A stretch of 64,000 bases of DNA from Chitinophagaceae bacterium (GCA_016719815.1 JADJYK010000013.1:124001-188000); one strand, 5' to 3'; counted from the first letter of the stretch, positions 30,165 to 39,478 are shown. Numbers and translations: made by a program. The notes: generated by a model from the sequence alone, not told the origin.

Positions 30165-30920
30165 ATGAAATCGGCGATATATACAGATTTAACAATTAAG
30201 AAAAGCCTGGGAAAAAAATCCTTTGCTGTACTTATCGATCCCGATAAGGTAAATACGGCTGTTCTGGATGAGCTGATTGAACTCTCTGTATCGGCCCGGG
30301 TTGATTATTTCCTGGTGGGTGGCAGCCTTGTTATCTCCAACCATTTAGACGAATGTGTGCAGCACATAAAACAAAACTGCGACCTGCCTGTGTTGCTGTT
30401 TCCCGGCAGTCCCTCGCAGGTAAGTAAGTATGCTGATGCACTGCTGTACCTCTCTTTAATATCAGGCCGCAACCCTGAGTTGCTGATTGGCCAGCATGTG
30501 GTGTCGGCACCATTTGTAAAACAAAGCGGACTGGAAATAATGCCAACAGGTTACATAGTAGTAGATGGCGGTGCCCCTACTACGGTTTCTTATATCAGCA
30601 ATGCAGCCCCTGTGCCCTCTGATAAAAATGAAATAGCAATGTGTACGGCCATGGCTGGTGAAATGCTGGGCATGAAACTAATCTACATGGATGCGGGCAG
30701 CGGCGCCAAACGGCCCATTACCGAAACCATGATTAAGGCTGTAGCCGATAATATTGAAGCCCCGCTGATTACAGGTGGCGGCATCATCACCCCCGAAAAA
30801 GCCTACCTGAACTGTAAGGCCGGAGCCGATGTGATTGTAGTCGGCAATGCCATTGAAAAAGACGCATCCCTTATCAAAGAAATGAGCGATGCTGTACATA
30901 GTGTGCCGGTAAAGGCATAA
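30165..30920 (+). CDS. Geranylgeranylglyceryl phosphate synthase family protein (PcrB/GGGPS)
   Basis: 251 residues from ATG 30165 (MKSAIYTDLTIKK). TIM-barrel prenyltransferase of the GGGPS family: KKSFAVLIDPDKVNTA (substrate aspartate region), VDYFLVGGSLV, LPVLLFPGSPSQVSKYADAL, YIVVDGGAPTTVSYIS, KLIYMDAGSGAKRPI, PLITGGGIITPEKA and AGADVIVVGNAIEKD, the phosphate-binding glycines. The family joins glycerol-1-phosphate to a prenyl diphosphate. Group II members are widespread in Bacteroidota, where their physiological product is not well settled. Frame intact. It follows the secreted protein by 100 bases on the same strand and converges with the LytTR gene. Confidence 0.88.
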   Translation: MKSAIYTDLTIKKSLGKKSFAVLIDPDKVNTAVLDELIELSVSARVDYFLVGGSLVISNHLDECVQHIKQNCDLPVLLFPGSPSQVSKYADALLYLSLISGRNPELLIGQHVVSAPFVKQSGLEIMPTGYIVVDGGAPTTVSYISNAAPVPSDKNEIAMCTAMAGEMLGMKLIYMDAGSGAKRPITETMIKAVADNIEAPLITGGGIITPEKAYLNCKAGADVIVVGNAIEKDASLIKEMSDAVHSVPVKA

Positions 30921-30940
30921 ATCTCTTCAAACTGCAGCAA

Positions 30941-30968
30941 ATAAAAAAGGACCGAAAACTCAGTCCTT
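30941..30968 (-). terminator. Probable terminator of the LytTR regulator gene
   Basis: Six-base stem AAGGAC (30947-30952) / GTCCTT (30963-30968); on the minus strand it runs into TTTTTTAT. It lies between convergent genes (GGGPS and the response regulator). Confidence 0.5.
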
Positions 30969-31021
30969 ACTATTAGTTCCCAATCCCCGCTTTCAATTCA
31001 CTTTTTCCCTTTCCCCATTTC

Positions 31022-31750
31022 TTACAGGCTCATCATTTCTTTAAACTTCACTGTTTGCCGGCGGCTTACTTCAATTTTTTCACCTCCTTTTAACTCCAGT
31101 AACAAACCGCCATTAAAGTAAGGTTCTATTTTTTCTATCATCCGCAGGTTAATAATATGCTTGCGGTTAGCCCTGAAAAATACTTTCTCGTCCAGTCTTT
31201 CTTCCAGTGCATTGAGCGATTTAAGTATCAATGGCTTATTGGTACCAAAGAACACTTTTGCATAGTTGCCCACACTCTCAAACAGGCGGATGTCGCTCAG
31301 TTTAACAAACCAGCAACGTTCACCATCTTTTACAAACACCTGGTCGTTTTCTGACAAAATGCTATTGTTAACATATTCGCCTTCTGTTCTTATCTCTTTA
31401 TGTTCACTGGCTGTAAGCTTATGAATAGCATCTGACAGCCGCTTAGGCTCAATTGGTTTCAGCAAATAATCAAGTGCATTTACCTCGAATGCCTTCAGTG
31501 CAAACTCATCATAAGCTGTGGTGAAAATTACCTGCGGGGTTTTATCGAGTTGGGCCAGCATTTCAAAACCGGTTTTGCCGGGCATTTGTATATCCAGGAA
31601 AATTATATCCGGTTGCTGCTTCTCAATCTTGGCTATGCCTTCATCAGCATTAGTTGCTTCATCCACAATTTCCACCTCAGGAAACTCCTGCAGCATCTTT
31701 TTTAATTCTGTTCTGGCTAATCGTTCGTCATCAATAATTATAGCTCTCAT
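31022..31750 (-). CDS. LytTR-family response regulator
   Basis: 242 residues. N-terminal receiver domain: MRAIIIDDERLARTELKKML, phosphoacceptor Asp in DIIFLDIQMPGKTGFEML, VIFTTAYDEFALKAFE with the conserved Thr, and YLLKPIEPKRL with the conserved Lys. C-terminal LytTR DNA-binding domain: DGERCWFVKLSDIRLFESVG, FFRANRKHIINLRMIEKIEP, and KIEVSRRQTVKFKE. It pairs with the histidine kinase 129 bases upstream. Target genes are unknown. Confidence 0.93.
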   Translation of the reverse strand: MRAIIIDDERLARTELKKMLQEFPEVEIVDEATNADEGIAKIEKQQPDIIFLDIQMPGKTGFEMLAQLDKTPQVIFTTAYDEFALKAFEVNALDYLLKPIEPKRLSDAIHKLTASEHKEIRTEGEYVNNSILSENDQVFVKDGERCWFVKLSDIRLFESVGNYAKVFFGTNKPLILKSLNALEERLDEKVFFRANRKHIINLRMIEKIEPYFNGGLLLELKGGEKIEVSRRQTVKFKEMMSL

Positions 31751-31879
31751 AAATGAGGGTTTAAAGGTTTAAGGGGGTTAAATAGTCTAAAGTCCCGGGC
31801 AACCACATTTTTGCTGAGCAAGAAAATTAAAATACCGTTCCACTAATCCTTCTGCCTCTGAATCGTTTTAAATTAAACG

Positions 31880-32929
31880 TTACACATTCACCGGTATCAG
31901 CACCCTTGCTTCCACCATCGAACCGTTTACCTGTTGTATTTCAAACTTTGCCTTCTCTCCATATAATAAATTCAGCCTGTTGGCTGTGCTGGAAAGGCCA
32001 AATCCATTCCCGTTTCCATTACCGCTAATCTGTCCTGTATTTTGCACGACCAGTTCATGATAGTCACCGGTAAAATCAGAAATTACCTTCACCACACCAC
32101 CATTCATTTGCTGGCTGATACCGTGCTTGATGGCATTCTCCACCAATGTTTGTAACATCATCGGCGGCACGGGCATGTTTAATGTGTCTTCGTCAATTTC
32201 ATACTCCACTTTCAGCCTGTCTTCAAAACGCATGTTTTCCAGCGCTAAATAATCTTTTACAATGTCCAGCTCGTTGGTCAGCGGCACCGTTTCCAGTTTT
32301 TCCGTATGCATGCTGCTGCGCAGAATGTTGCTCAGTTCGGTAATGGCCCTTCTGGCCCGCTGGGGATTTTCATCTACCAATGCCCGAATACTGTTAAGTG
32401 AATTAAAAATAAAATGCGGATTGATATGAGCCTTAATTGTTCGCAGTTCAAGCTCTTTAATAAGCGATTCCATTTTCAATGCATCCAGTTGCTGGCGGCG
32501 GCTTTTCTGTAAGAAGTGGTAGAAATAATAAATCAATACCCATGGCAGAATGAACCATCCGTTGTCGATAGTGGAACCGGCCAGTTTTGCCCAGAAGCTG
32601 ATGTTTTTTCCGGATGGTGTATTCAGCTTAAATAACTCAATCCCCTTCAATACAATAAAACTGAAAGTCATAGAAGCCACAAACATGCTTACGATGAGCA
32701 GCGGAATAACTTTTTCCAATGGCCGCATCATCCATCCCTGCCACCTGATAAGCTCCCGCAGCAGGTGTGTAACAAGAATACCCGATATAAAAACGATAGT
32801 GATCCTGCCCAGCAGTTTTTGGGTTGATATATCAACCTGGTAGGTACGGGCAAAAAACAACATCACAAGGCCGACAAAACCCCAGCCTGCAATCTGCAAT
32901 AACCAATATCTTTTTGTATGTAACTGCAT
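31880..32929 (-). CDS. LytS/YehU-type sensor histidine kinase
   Basis: 349 residues from ATG 32929 (MQLHTKRYWLLQIAGWGFVG). Four hydrophobic segments form the N-terminal membrane part. The His_kinase domain shows LELRTIKAHINPHFIFNSLN (phospho-His in NPHFIFN) and the HATPase part with PPMMLQTLVENAIKHGI and GNGNGFGLSSTANRLNLLYG. No periplasmic sensor domain of note. Inner membrane. It phosphorylates the adjacent LytTR regulator. The divergent 216-base gap to dxs holds the promoters of both genes. Confidence 0.92.
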   Translation of the reverse strand: MQLHTKRYWLLQIAGWGFVGLVMLFFARTYQVDISTQKLLGRITIVFISGILVTHLLRELIRWQGWMMRPLEKVIPLLIVSMFVASMTFSFIVLKGIELFKLNTPSGKNISFWAKLAGSTIDNGWFILPWVLIYYFYHFLQKSRRQQLDALKMESLIKELELRTIKAHINPHFIFNSLNSIRALVDENPQRARRAITELSNILRSSMHTEKLETVPLTNELDIVKDYLALENMRFEDRLKVEYEIDEDTLNMPVPPMMLQTLVENAIKHGISQQMNGGVVKVISDFTGDYHELVVQNTGQISGNGNGNGFGLSSTANRLNLLYGEKAKFEIQQVNGSMVEARVLIPVNV

Positions 32930-33144
32930 ACACAAATTTACTTCGAAGTCCGCATCATTCCAGTCCTTTATTATCAGTGGCAAAAAGGGGGTACAAATGG
33001 ACTGTAATATCGCATTTTTGTCAAAATTAATTTTTCCCACAGTCAACAACGGGCGGAGATTATTGTTAAACAAAATTTAGAATATAACAGTGCAGGCAGC
33101 TATCAGCGGGAAAACAGTACATTTACACCGTTAAAAAAGTTTCA

Positions 33145-35082
33145 ATGAATATTACGCCAGGATCTCTTTTGCAAACCATTAATTCACCAGGAGACCTGAA
33201 AAAACTCTCCCGTGAAAAATTACACCAGGTGTGCGATGAACTGCGCCAATATATTATCGATGTGGTAAGCGTACATGGCGGGCATTTTGGAGCCAGCCTT
33301 GGTGTGGTGGAACTGACAACAGCCCTGCATTATGTCTATAATACACCGTACGATCAGTTGGTATGGGATGTGGGACACCAGGCATACGGACATAAAATAC
33401 TTACCGGAAGAAGAGATGATTTTCATACCAACAGGAAATACAAAGGTATTAGTGGTTTTCCAAAAAGAAGTGAAAGCGAATATGATACATTTGGTGTAGG
33501 ACACTCGTCCACTTCCATTTCCGGTGCCCTGGGAATGGCAATGGCCGCAAAATACAAAGGTGAAAAAGACAGGAAAGTGGTGGCGGTGATTGGCGATGGC
33601 TCTATGACAGCTGGCCTCGCTTTCGAAGGAATGAACCATGCCGGTGTGGCCGATGCCGATTTACTGATTGTGCTGAACGATAATGGAATTGGTATTGACC
33701 CCAACGTGGGTGCCCTGAAAGAATACCTGACAGATATTACCACATCGCCTACTTACAATAAAGTAAAAGATGATGTATGGAACCTGCTGGGCAAACTGCC
33801 GGTAGGTAAAAACTTTACCCGGGCAATGGGGCATAAACTGGCTGAAGGCATGAAAGGTATGGTTAGCAGCAGTGCCAACTTGTTTGAAGCATTAAAAATC
33901 CGCTATTTTGGTCCAATTGACGGACACAATGTAGCCAAACTGGTTGATACGCTGAAAGACCTGCGCAATATCCCGGGACCTAAGCTGCTGCATATTGTTA
34001 CCACCAAAGGAAAAGGATATGCCCTTGCTGAAAAAGATCAGACCAAGTGGCATGCACCCGGACTGTTTGATAAAGTAACCGGTGAAATTCATAAAAAGAA
34101 ATACGATCTGCCCCAGCCTCCTAAATACCAGGATGTGTTTGGCTATACCATGATTGAACTGGCTGAACAGAATGATAAAATTTTCGCTATCACACCTGCC
34201 ATGCCTTCCGGTTCATCATTAAAATTTATGATGGAGAAAATGCCGCACCGGGCTTTTGATGTGGGCATTGCCGAGCAGCATGCTGTAACACTCAGTGCCG
34301 GTATGGCCACACAGGGGATGAAGGTGTTTTGCAATATTTATTCCTCTTTTATGCAGCGGGCATACGACTCAGTAGTACATGATGTGGCCATTCAGAAACT
34401 ACCGGTTGTTTTCTGTCTTGACCGTGCCGGCCTGGTTGGTGATGACGGACCTACCCACCATGGCTGTTATGATATTGCTTATTTCCGTTGTATACCTAAT
34501 ATGATTATCAGTTCGCCCATGAATGAGGCTGAACTGCGTAACCTCATGTACACTGCCCAGCTTGACAGTCTCAAACTTCCCATAGTTATCCGTTATCCAA
34601 GAGGTGAAGGGATGATGCCTGAATGGCAAACAGAAATGAAGGAAATAGAAATAGGCAAAGGAAGAAAACTGAAAGACGGAAAGGATATTGCCATTCTTAC
34701 ACTTGGCCATCCGGGTAATTTTGCGGCCGCAGCCATTCGTGATGTAAAACGGGAAGGCCTGGACCCGGCACATTATGATATGCGTTTTGTAAAACCGCTG
34801 GATGCAGAAATGCTGCATGAAATATTCAGTAAATACAACAAGGTTATTACTGTTGAAGATGGCACAGTAGTAGGAGGTTTTGGCTCTGCTATTCTTGAGT
34901 TTATGAACCAGCACAACTATACAGCCGAAGTAAAGATTTTAGGAATCCCTGACAGGCTTGTTGAACATGGTACACCCAAAGAACTGCACCGGGAATGTGG
35001 CTATGATGCTCAAGGAATAAAAGAAGCGATATTGGAAATGATGAAGGAACGCCTCACTGTTGCCTCAACGGTGTTAGGATAA
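33145..35082 (+). CDS. dxs: 1-deoxy-D-xylulose-5-phosphate synthase
   Basis: 645 residues, first enzyme of the MEP isoprenoid pathway: pyruvate plus glyceraldehyde-3-phosphate to DXP, thiamine-diphosphate dependent. Motifs: HGGHFGASLGVVELTTALHY, WDVGHQAYGHKILTGRR, GVGHSSTSISGALGMAMA, the ThDP site VVAVIGDGSMTAGLAFEGMN ... VLNDNGIGIDP, and the pyrimidine-binding part DVGIAEQHAVTLSAGMA, VFCLDRAGLVGDDGPTHHG. The C-terminal transketolase domain is complete. Frame intact. Cytoplasmic. Confidence 0.96.
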   Translation: MNITPGSLLQTINSPGDLKKLSREKLHQVCDELRQYIIDVVSVHGGHFGASLGVVELTTALHYVYNTPYDQLVWDVGHQAYGHKILTGRRDDFHTNRKYKGISGFPKRSESEYDTFGVGHSSTSISGALGMAMAAKYKGEKDRKVVAVIGDGSMTAGLAFEGMNHAGVADADLLIVLNDNGIGIDPNVGALKEYLTDITTSPTYNKVKDDVWNLLGKLPVGKNFTRAMGHKLAEGMKGMVSSSANLFEALKIRYFGPIDGHNVAKLVDTLKDLRNIPGPKLLHIVTTKGKGYALAEKDQTKWHAPGLFDKVTGEIHKKKYDLPQPPKYQDVFGYTMIELAEQNDKIFAITPAMPSGSSLKFMMEKMPHRAFDVGIAEQHAVTLSAGMATQGMKVFCNIYSSFMQRAYDSVVHDVAIQKLPVVFCLDRAGLVGDDGPTHHGCYDIAYFRCIPNMIISSPMNEAELRNLMYTAQLDSLKLPIVIRYPRGEGMMPEWQTEMKEIEIGKGRKLKDGKDIAILTLGHPGNFAAAAIRDVKREGLDPAHYDMRFVKPLDAEMLHEIFSKYNKVITVEDGTVVGGFGSAILEFMNQHNYTAEVKILGIPDRLVEHGTPKELHRECGYDAQGIKEAILEMMKERLTVASTVLG

Positions 35083-35160
35083 TTTTAACAGGCTTATCAT
35101 ATCTATACGTATGGAATAGCGTTGTGTAAGCGTCCACTGTTTACACAACCCACTTATGTT

Positions 35161-35805
35161 ATGAAATTGCTTCCCCGCTTACTTTTTATTATTCTCATCG
35201 TTTGCATCGCCGTATCATGGTTTCCAAAAACACATTTCTGGGAAAAGACAAAAAAAACTCTTCTGACTAAAAAAGAAGTTGCTTTAAAACCAAAAACGGT
35301 CACCAACGCCAAACTAAAAACAAAAGCAGCCGAGGCCAGAAACTATCTTACTGGAAAAAACTATAATAACCAGACCTGTTTCTTCATTGATATGAGTCTG
35401 CCCTCCGGGCAAAAACGTTTTTTCATTTTCGACCTGAAAAGGGATTCATTGCTAAGTGCCGGACTTGTAACGCATGGCAACTGCATGGAATACTGGCTCG
35501 AAGAAAAACGATACAGCAATGTGGTGGGCAGTGGCTGTACATCGCTTGGCAAATACAAGACCGGTAATCCTTACACAGGTAAATTTGGATACTCCTACAA
35601 ACTATATGGCTTAGACAGTTCCAACAGCAATGCTTATGCAAGAGCAATTGTGCTGCATTCGCATGAATGTGTTCCTGACGATGAGGTAACTGATGAAATT
35701 TGTCAAAGCAATGGCTGTCCCACCGTGGCTCCCGTATTTTTGCAACAGCTAAAAAAGATTATCAATTCTTCCAAAAAACCTGTTTTGTTGTGGATATATG
35801 AATAA
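35161..35805 (+). CDS. Membrane-anchored murein L,D-transpeptidase family protein (YkuD_2)
   Basis: 214 residues from ATG 35161, with one N-terminal membrane/signal segment (RLLFIILIVCIAVSWF). The catalytic part fits the YkuD_2 family: CFFIDMSLPSGQKRFFIFDL, LVTHGNC, GSGCTSLGKYKTGNPYTGKF, YKLYGLDSSNSNAYARAIVL, HSHE and the cysteine in SNGCPTVAP. A periplasmic role in peptidoglycan cross-linking or lipoprotein attachment is inferred from the family. It begins 78 bases after dxs on the same strand and ends at a bidirectional terminator. Confidence 0.82.
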   Translation: MKLLPRLLFIILIVCIAVSWFPKTHFWEKTKKTLLTKKEVALKPKTVTNAKLKTKAAEARNYLTGKNYNNQTCFFIDMSLPSGQKRFFIFDLKRDSLLSAGLVTHGNCMEYWLEEKRYSNVVGSGCTSLGKYKTGNPYTGKFGYSYKLYGLDSSNSNAYARAIVLHSHECVPDDEVTDEICQSNGCPTVAPVFLQQLKKIINSSKKPVLLWIYE

Positions 35806-35829
35806 AGCCGCCCCTATCGGTGCGGCTTT
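35804..35829. terminator. Bidirectional terminator between the L,D-transpeptidase and OsmC genes
   Basis: AAAGCCGC (35804-35811) and GCGGCTTT (35822-35829) form a perfect stem overlapping the stop of the upstream gene, between two convergent genes. Confidence 0.75.
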
Positions 35830-35849
35830 GCCAAAAAACTCTTTACTTA

Positions 35850-36272
35850 CTATTTAAAACTCTTCACCAGGTTAGCTTCCATGGTAATATCTGTTGCCAG
35901 CGACTTGCTGATCGGGCAGTTTTCTTTTGCCTCTTCTGCATACTGCGGAAAATTCTTTGCCTTCAGTTTCGGAACTTTTGCTTTTACTTCAAGATGGCTG
36001 TTGGTGATAACACCATTCTCCAAAGTGATGGTGCATTTTGTTTCGATACGGCTGGGTGTAAACCCGGCAGCACCCAAAACAAAACTAAGTTTCATAGAAT
36101 AACAACCGGCATGTGCTGCGGCAATCAGTTCTTCGGGGTTGGTGTAGGTGCCATCCTCAAAGCGGCTGCGAAAATCATATGCTTTATTCTTTATTACTCC
36201 GGACTGCGTAAGCAGTTTACCGGTTCCTTCTTTACCGGAGCCTTTCCAGTTGGCTGTGGCTGAACGCTTCAT
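35850..36272 (-). CDS. OsmC-family peroxiredoxin
   Basis: 140 residues, normal length. OsmC motifs: SATANWKGSGKEGTGKLLTQ, NPEELIAAAHAGCYSMKLSF with the first redox Cys, and ENCPISKSLATDITM with the second. It reduces organic hydroperoxides in the cytoplasm. ATG 36272; it lies 11 bases after the scpA stop on the same strand. Confidence 0.92.
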   Translation of the reverse strand: MKRSATANWKGSGKEGTGKLLTQSGVIKNKAYDFRSRFEDGTYTNPEELIAAAHAGCYSMKLSFVLGAAGFTPSRIETKCTITLENGVITNSHLEVKAKVPKLKAKNFPQYAEEAKENCPISKSLATDITMEANLVKSFK

Positions 36273-36283
36273 GTGTATATGTT

Positions 36284-37075
36284 TTATTGTGGTTGATTAA
36301 TATCCTGTTCCAGGGCAGCGAGCCTGTTTTCAGGTTCATTGTATTCAATGATAAAGTTATTCATTCCCTCACCAATCATTATATTCAAAAATTTTTGTTG
36401 TACCAGCTCCAGCAGCGATAAAAATAAAAAAATCGCATGTACCCTGTTTTCACTCAGCTCAAATATCTTTTCAAAAGACAGGTGTTTTTGCTGTTGTGCA
36501 AGGGTAAGCATATCCTCCCGGCTTTTTTCCATGGTGTAGTTGTATTGCACCACCGTATGTACCGGCTTGTTGAGCCTGTCGCTGTATTTCTGCATAGCCC
36601 TTTCAAAGGCCTTCATCAGCTTAAACAGCGTAATATTTTGAATTTCTGTGCCTTCGCTTTCCTCTTCACCTATTTGAGAAAGTTCCCGTTGGATGTTTCC
36701 CCTCTTCACCATCAGCATACGCAGGGCTTCCATTTCTGCCATCTGTGCAGATGCTTCTTTAAAGCGTTTATATTCAAGAATCTTATTTATCAGTTCTTCC
36801 CTTGGGTCAATTTCATTGCCCTGAGCATCCAGTTCTTTACGGGGCAACAGCATTTTGGCCTTTATCCGCATCAGTGTAGAAATGAAAAGGATAAACTCAC
36901 TGCTTAGCTCAATATTCAGTTCGTCACTCTGGTGAATGTAGTCCAGAAAATCGGTAATTATTTTGTTGATAGGAATATTATAAATATCCAGTTCATCCCT
37001 TTCGATAAAGAACAATAATAGGTCCAACGGGCCTTCAAACTGCGGCAATTTTATCTGGTACGATGTATTCTGCAC
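36284..37075 (-). CDS. scpA: Segregation and condensation protein A
   Basis: Kleisin subunit of the SMC-ScpAB chromosome complex. The conserved N-terminus YQIKLPQFEGPLDLLLFFIE is followed by DELDIYNIPINKIITDFLDY, the middle linker (GEEESEGTE), and the C-terminal winged helix region (IFLFLSLLELVQQKFLNIMI). No ATG is available. I chose GTG 37075 (MQNTSYQIKLPQ). A TTG at 37117 would place the start inside the terminator stem of mscL, which is unlikely. About 263 residues. Confidence 0.88.
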   Translation of the reverse strand: MQNTSYQIKLPQFEGPLDLLLFFIERDELDIYNIPINKIITDFLDYIHQSDELNIELSSEFILFISTLMRIKAKMLLPRKELDAQGNEIDPREELINKILEYKRFKEASAQMAEMEALRMLMVKRGNIQRELSQIGEEESEGTEIQNITLFKLMKAFERAMQKYSDRLNKPVHTVVQYNYTMEKSREDMLTLAQQQKHLSFEKIFELSENRVHAIFLFLSLLELVQQKFLNIMIGEGMNNFIIEYNEPENRLAALEQDINQPQ

Positions 37076-37096
37076 TATACTGTGAAATTTATTCAG

Positions 37097-37124
37097 AAAA
37101 AAAGTCCTGTCTTTCAACAGGACT
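37097..37124 (-). terminator. Intrinsic terminator of mscL
   Basis: Stem AGTCCTGT (37103-37110) / ACAGGACT (37117-37124), followed on the minus strand by six or more T. It lies about 50 bases after the mscL stop and just upstream of scpA. Confidence 0.85.
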
Positions 37125-37176
37125 CTGCAAATCTAAGGGAAAAACGGTTTTCCGACCGAAACAGCCCTTTTCCCGG

Positions 37177-37581
37177 TTATTTCTTTAGGGCATCCCTGAT
37201 TTCACGAAGCAGGGTAATATCTTCAGCCGGGGCAGCAGGGGCAGCTTCCTCTTTCTTCTTAAGGGAGTTGATTGTTCTGATTACCATAAACATAACAAAA
37301 GCAACAATAACGAAGTTGATAATAGCTGTAATGAAATCACCCCATTTCAAAAAAATGGCCTCTGTGGTAACTTTCCCGGTTTCATCTAGAACAGCATCCT
37401 TTAGTTTTAACATGTTTTTGCTGAGGTCTGAACCACCAATTAAGCCTATAAGAGGTGAAACAACTCCTTCTGTAAAAGAAGTAACAACTTTTCCAAAAGC
37501 ACCTCCCATTACAAAGGCAACTGCAATGTCAACCAGGTTACCTTTCATTGCAAAATCTTTAAACTCTTTAAGCATTCCCAT
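37177..37581 (-). CDS. mscL: Large-conductance mechanosensitive channel
   Basis: 134 residues from ATG 37581 (MGMLKEFKDFAMKGNLVDIA). Two membrane helices: VDIAVAFVMGGAFGKVVTSF and FITAIINFVIVAFVMFMVIR, with the periplasmic loop between and a charged C-terminal helix (EDITLLREIRDALKK). Homopentameric emergency release valve in the inner membrane. Frame intact. Confidence 0.95.
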   Translation of the reverse strand: MGMLKEFKDFAMKGNLVDIAVAFVMGGAFGKVVTSFTEGVVSPLIGLIGGSDLSKNMLKLKDAVLDETGKVTTEAIFLKWGDFITAIINFVIVAFVMFMVIRTINSLKKKEEAAPAAPAEDITLLREIRDALKK

Positions 37582-37684
37582 AAAATTTGATTTTGATGTT
37601 ATTAATATAAATAAGAACAAACATAGTTTTTCAGCTACATTCATCCTTTTTTTTTCGACAAAAAAGATGTTTTGAAAGATAAGA

Positions 37685-38431
37685 TTATTTCTTTAATCCC
37701 GGATACTGCATGTCAAGGCCTTTCAGTAAATCAAGGAGTGCATTGGCTATAATATACTCTTTATACCAGTTCTGATCAGCAGGTACAATTGTCCATTCTG
37801 GTTTATCGCAATGTTCAAAACAGTCTTCATACATTTTCATATAAACATCCCACAATTTTGCCTCTTCGAAATCTTTTTCGTTGTATTTCCACATTTTAGC
37901 CGGATCCTGCATCCTCTCTGTCAGCCGCTCCTGTTGCTCTTCAGGCGATATATGCAGGTAAAATTTCAGGATATGTGTGTTATTATGCTCCTGCATCAGC
38001 TTCTCAAAATCATTAATGGCCTGCATCCGTTTTTTTGCCGTGTCGTCATTGCACCAGCCATGTACACGGGTAACAAGTATATCTTCATAGTGCGACCGGT
38101 TAAAAACCTGTATCATGCCTTTGGCAGGTGCATACTGATGAATGCGCCACAAAAAGTCGTGTGATAATTCTTCTGCGGTCGGGGCTTTATAAGATTTTAC
38201 CGAAACGCCCTGAGGATTCATATTGCCCAGCACATTTCTGATTACTCCGTCTTTACCACTGCCATCCATACCCTGTATCACAACCAGCACAGAGTGCTTG
38301 CTTTCTGCAAACAAGAGGTTTTGTAATTCATCCAGTTGTTCCAGGATTTTTGCTGTTTGCTCTTTTACGGTGTCTTTGTCCAGGTTTTTGGGGGCCTTGG
38401 TTGCTATGTCTTGTAAAACAATCTTTGCCAT
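37685..38431 (-). CDS. Polyphosphate kinase 2 family protein (PPK2)
   Basis: 248 residues. Transfers phosphate between polyphosphate and nucleotides. Motifs: Walker A VVIQGMDGSGKDGVIRNVL, the PPK2 block APAKGMIQVFNRSHYEDILV and RVHGWCNDDTAKKRMQ, and KFYLHISPEEQQERL with the lid region. Length fits class I or III single-domain PPK2; whether ADP or AMP is the acceptor cannot be told here. Cytoplasmic. Convergent or divergent neighbours, so probably a single-gene unit. Confidence 0.88.
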   Translation of the reverse strand: MAKIVLQDIATKAPKNLDKDTVKEQTAKILEQLDELQNLLFAESKHSVLVVIQGMDGSGKDGVIRNVLGNMNPQGVSVKSYKAPTAEELSHDFLWRIHQYAPAKGMIQVFNRSHYEDILVTRVHGWCNDDTAKKRMQAINDFEKLMQEHNNTHILKFYLHISPEEQQERLTERMQDPAKMWKYNEKDFEEAKLWDVYMKMYEDCFEHCDKPEWTIVPADQNWYKEYIIANALLDLLKGLDMQYPGLKK

Positions 38432-38537
38432 AGTAGTGTATTATATTATTAATCAATTTACCAAATCAGGAAATCTCCGGCAGGTTATAAAAATAAATCA
38501 ATATCTCTTGTTTTGTTTATTAAACTTTGCACCTCTT

Positions 38538-39434
38538 ATGCAAAAAGGAATACTACGATGGGGACTGTTTGCAGCACTATGCATTATATGGGGCAGTTCT
38601 TTTATACTGATGAAGTGGGGTATGTTTGATGAGCACCAACAACCGGTGCTTTCACCATTTCATGTGGCAGCACTAAGAATGCTTTCCTCCGGTGTTGTAA
38701 TGCTGCCCTTTCTCTATAGTTCCCTGAAAGGGATTCCGGCAAAAACCGTTCGCTATATTCTGCTTAGTGGGTGGATGGGGAGTTTCTTCCCGGCATTTTT
38801 ATTTTGTATTGCTGAAACAAAAATTGATGGTGCACTTACAGGCAGCCTTAATTCTCTTACTCCTTTGTTTGTAATTATTACCGGAACTTTATTTTTTGGC
38901 ATGCGTACCGGCTCTAAAAAGATTGCGGGAGTTGTGGTAGGCCTGGCCGGCAGTGCACTGCTCATTTACCTTAATATCACCAAGCCGCAGGGCTACATTT
39001 CTTACACGGGTTTTGTAGTGTTCGCCACATTGCTTTATGGATTTAATGTAAATATGGTACATAATAAATTGGCTGGTGTAAGTTCTGTACAGATTGCAAC
39101 AATTGCTTTTACCGGTCTTATTCCGCCTGCCCTTATTGTCTTATTTGCCACGGGTTATTTTAATCAGCCTCTTTCTGAACATAAATTTATAATGAGTACA
39201 CTGGCCAGCAGTATTTTGGGCATTGTAGGCACCGCATTTGCTTCTGTTCTTTTTTATGTACTGGTAAAAAGGGCAGGTGGTTTGTTTGCTTCGCTGGTAA
39301 CGTACGGCGTACCATTTGTGGCTATAATATGGGGCGTTTATTACGGTGAAAATGTAACTATTTTGCAGATTGTTGCTTTATGTATTATTCTGGCAGGCGT
39401 TTACCTGGCTAACAGGAGTGACCGAAAAAAATAA
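38538..39434 (+). CDS. EamA/DMT-family transporter
   Basis: 298 residues from ATG 38538 with ten hydrophobic segments in two EamA repeats (LRWGLFAALCIIWGSSFILM starts the first; YTGFVVFATLLYGFNVNMV starts the second). Inner-membrane exporter of small metabolites; substrate unknown. It is divergent from ppk2 and converges with frr. Confidence 0.88.
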   Translation: MQKGILRWGLFAALCIIWGSSFILMKWGMFDEHQQPVLSPFHVAALRMLSSGVVMLPFLYSSLKGIPAKTVRYILLSGWMGSFFPAFLFCIAETKIDGALTGSLNSLTPLFVIITGTLFFGMRTGSKKIAGVVVGLAGSALLIYLNITKPQGYISYTGFVVFATLLYGFNVNMVHNKLAGVSSVQIATIAFTGLIPPALIVLFATGYFNQPLSEHKFIMSTLASSILGIVGTAFASVLFYVLVKRAGGLFASLVTYGVPFVAIIWGVYYGENVTILQIVALCIILAGVYLANRSDRKK

Positions 39435-39455
39435 AGCATGTCTTTCGACATGCTT
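39425..39455 (-). terminator. Terminator of frr (shared with the EamA gene end)
   Basis: Perfect 9-base stem AAGCATGTC (39434-39442) / GACATGCTT (39447-39455), with a T-rich run on the minus strand. It lies 23 bases after the frr stop. Confidence 0.85.
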
Positions 39456-39478
39456 AAGCAAATACATTTATTAAGTCA

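Noticed and set aside
33220..34914. Minus-strand open frames inside dxs
   Set aside because: They lie opposite a full-length, highly conserved gene and have no recognisable features.
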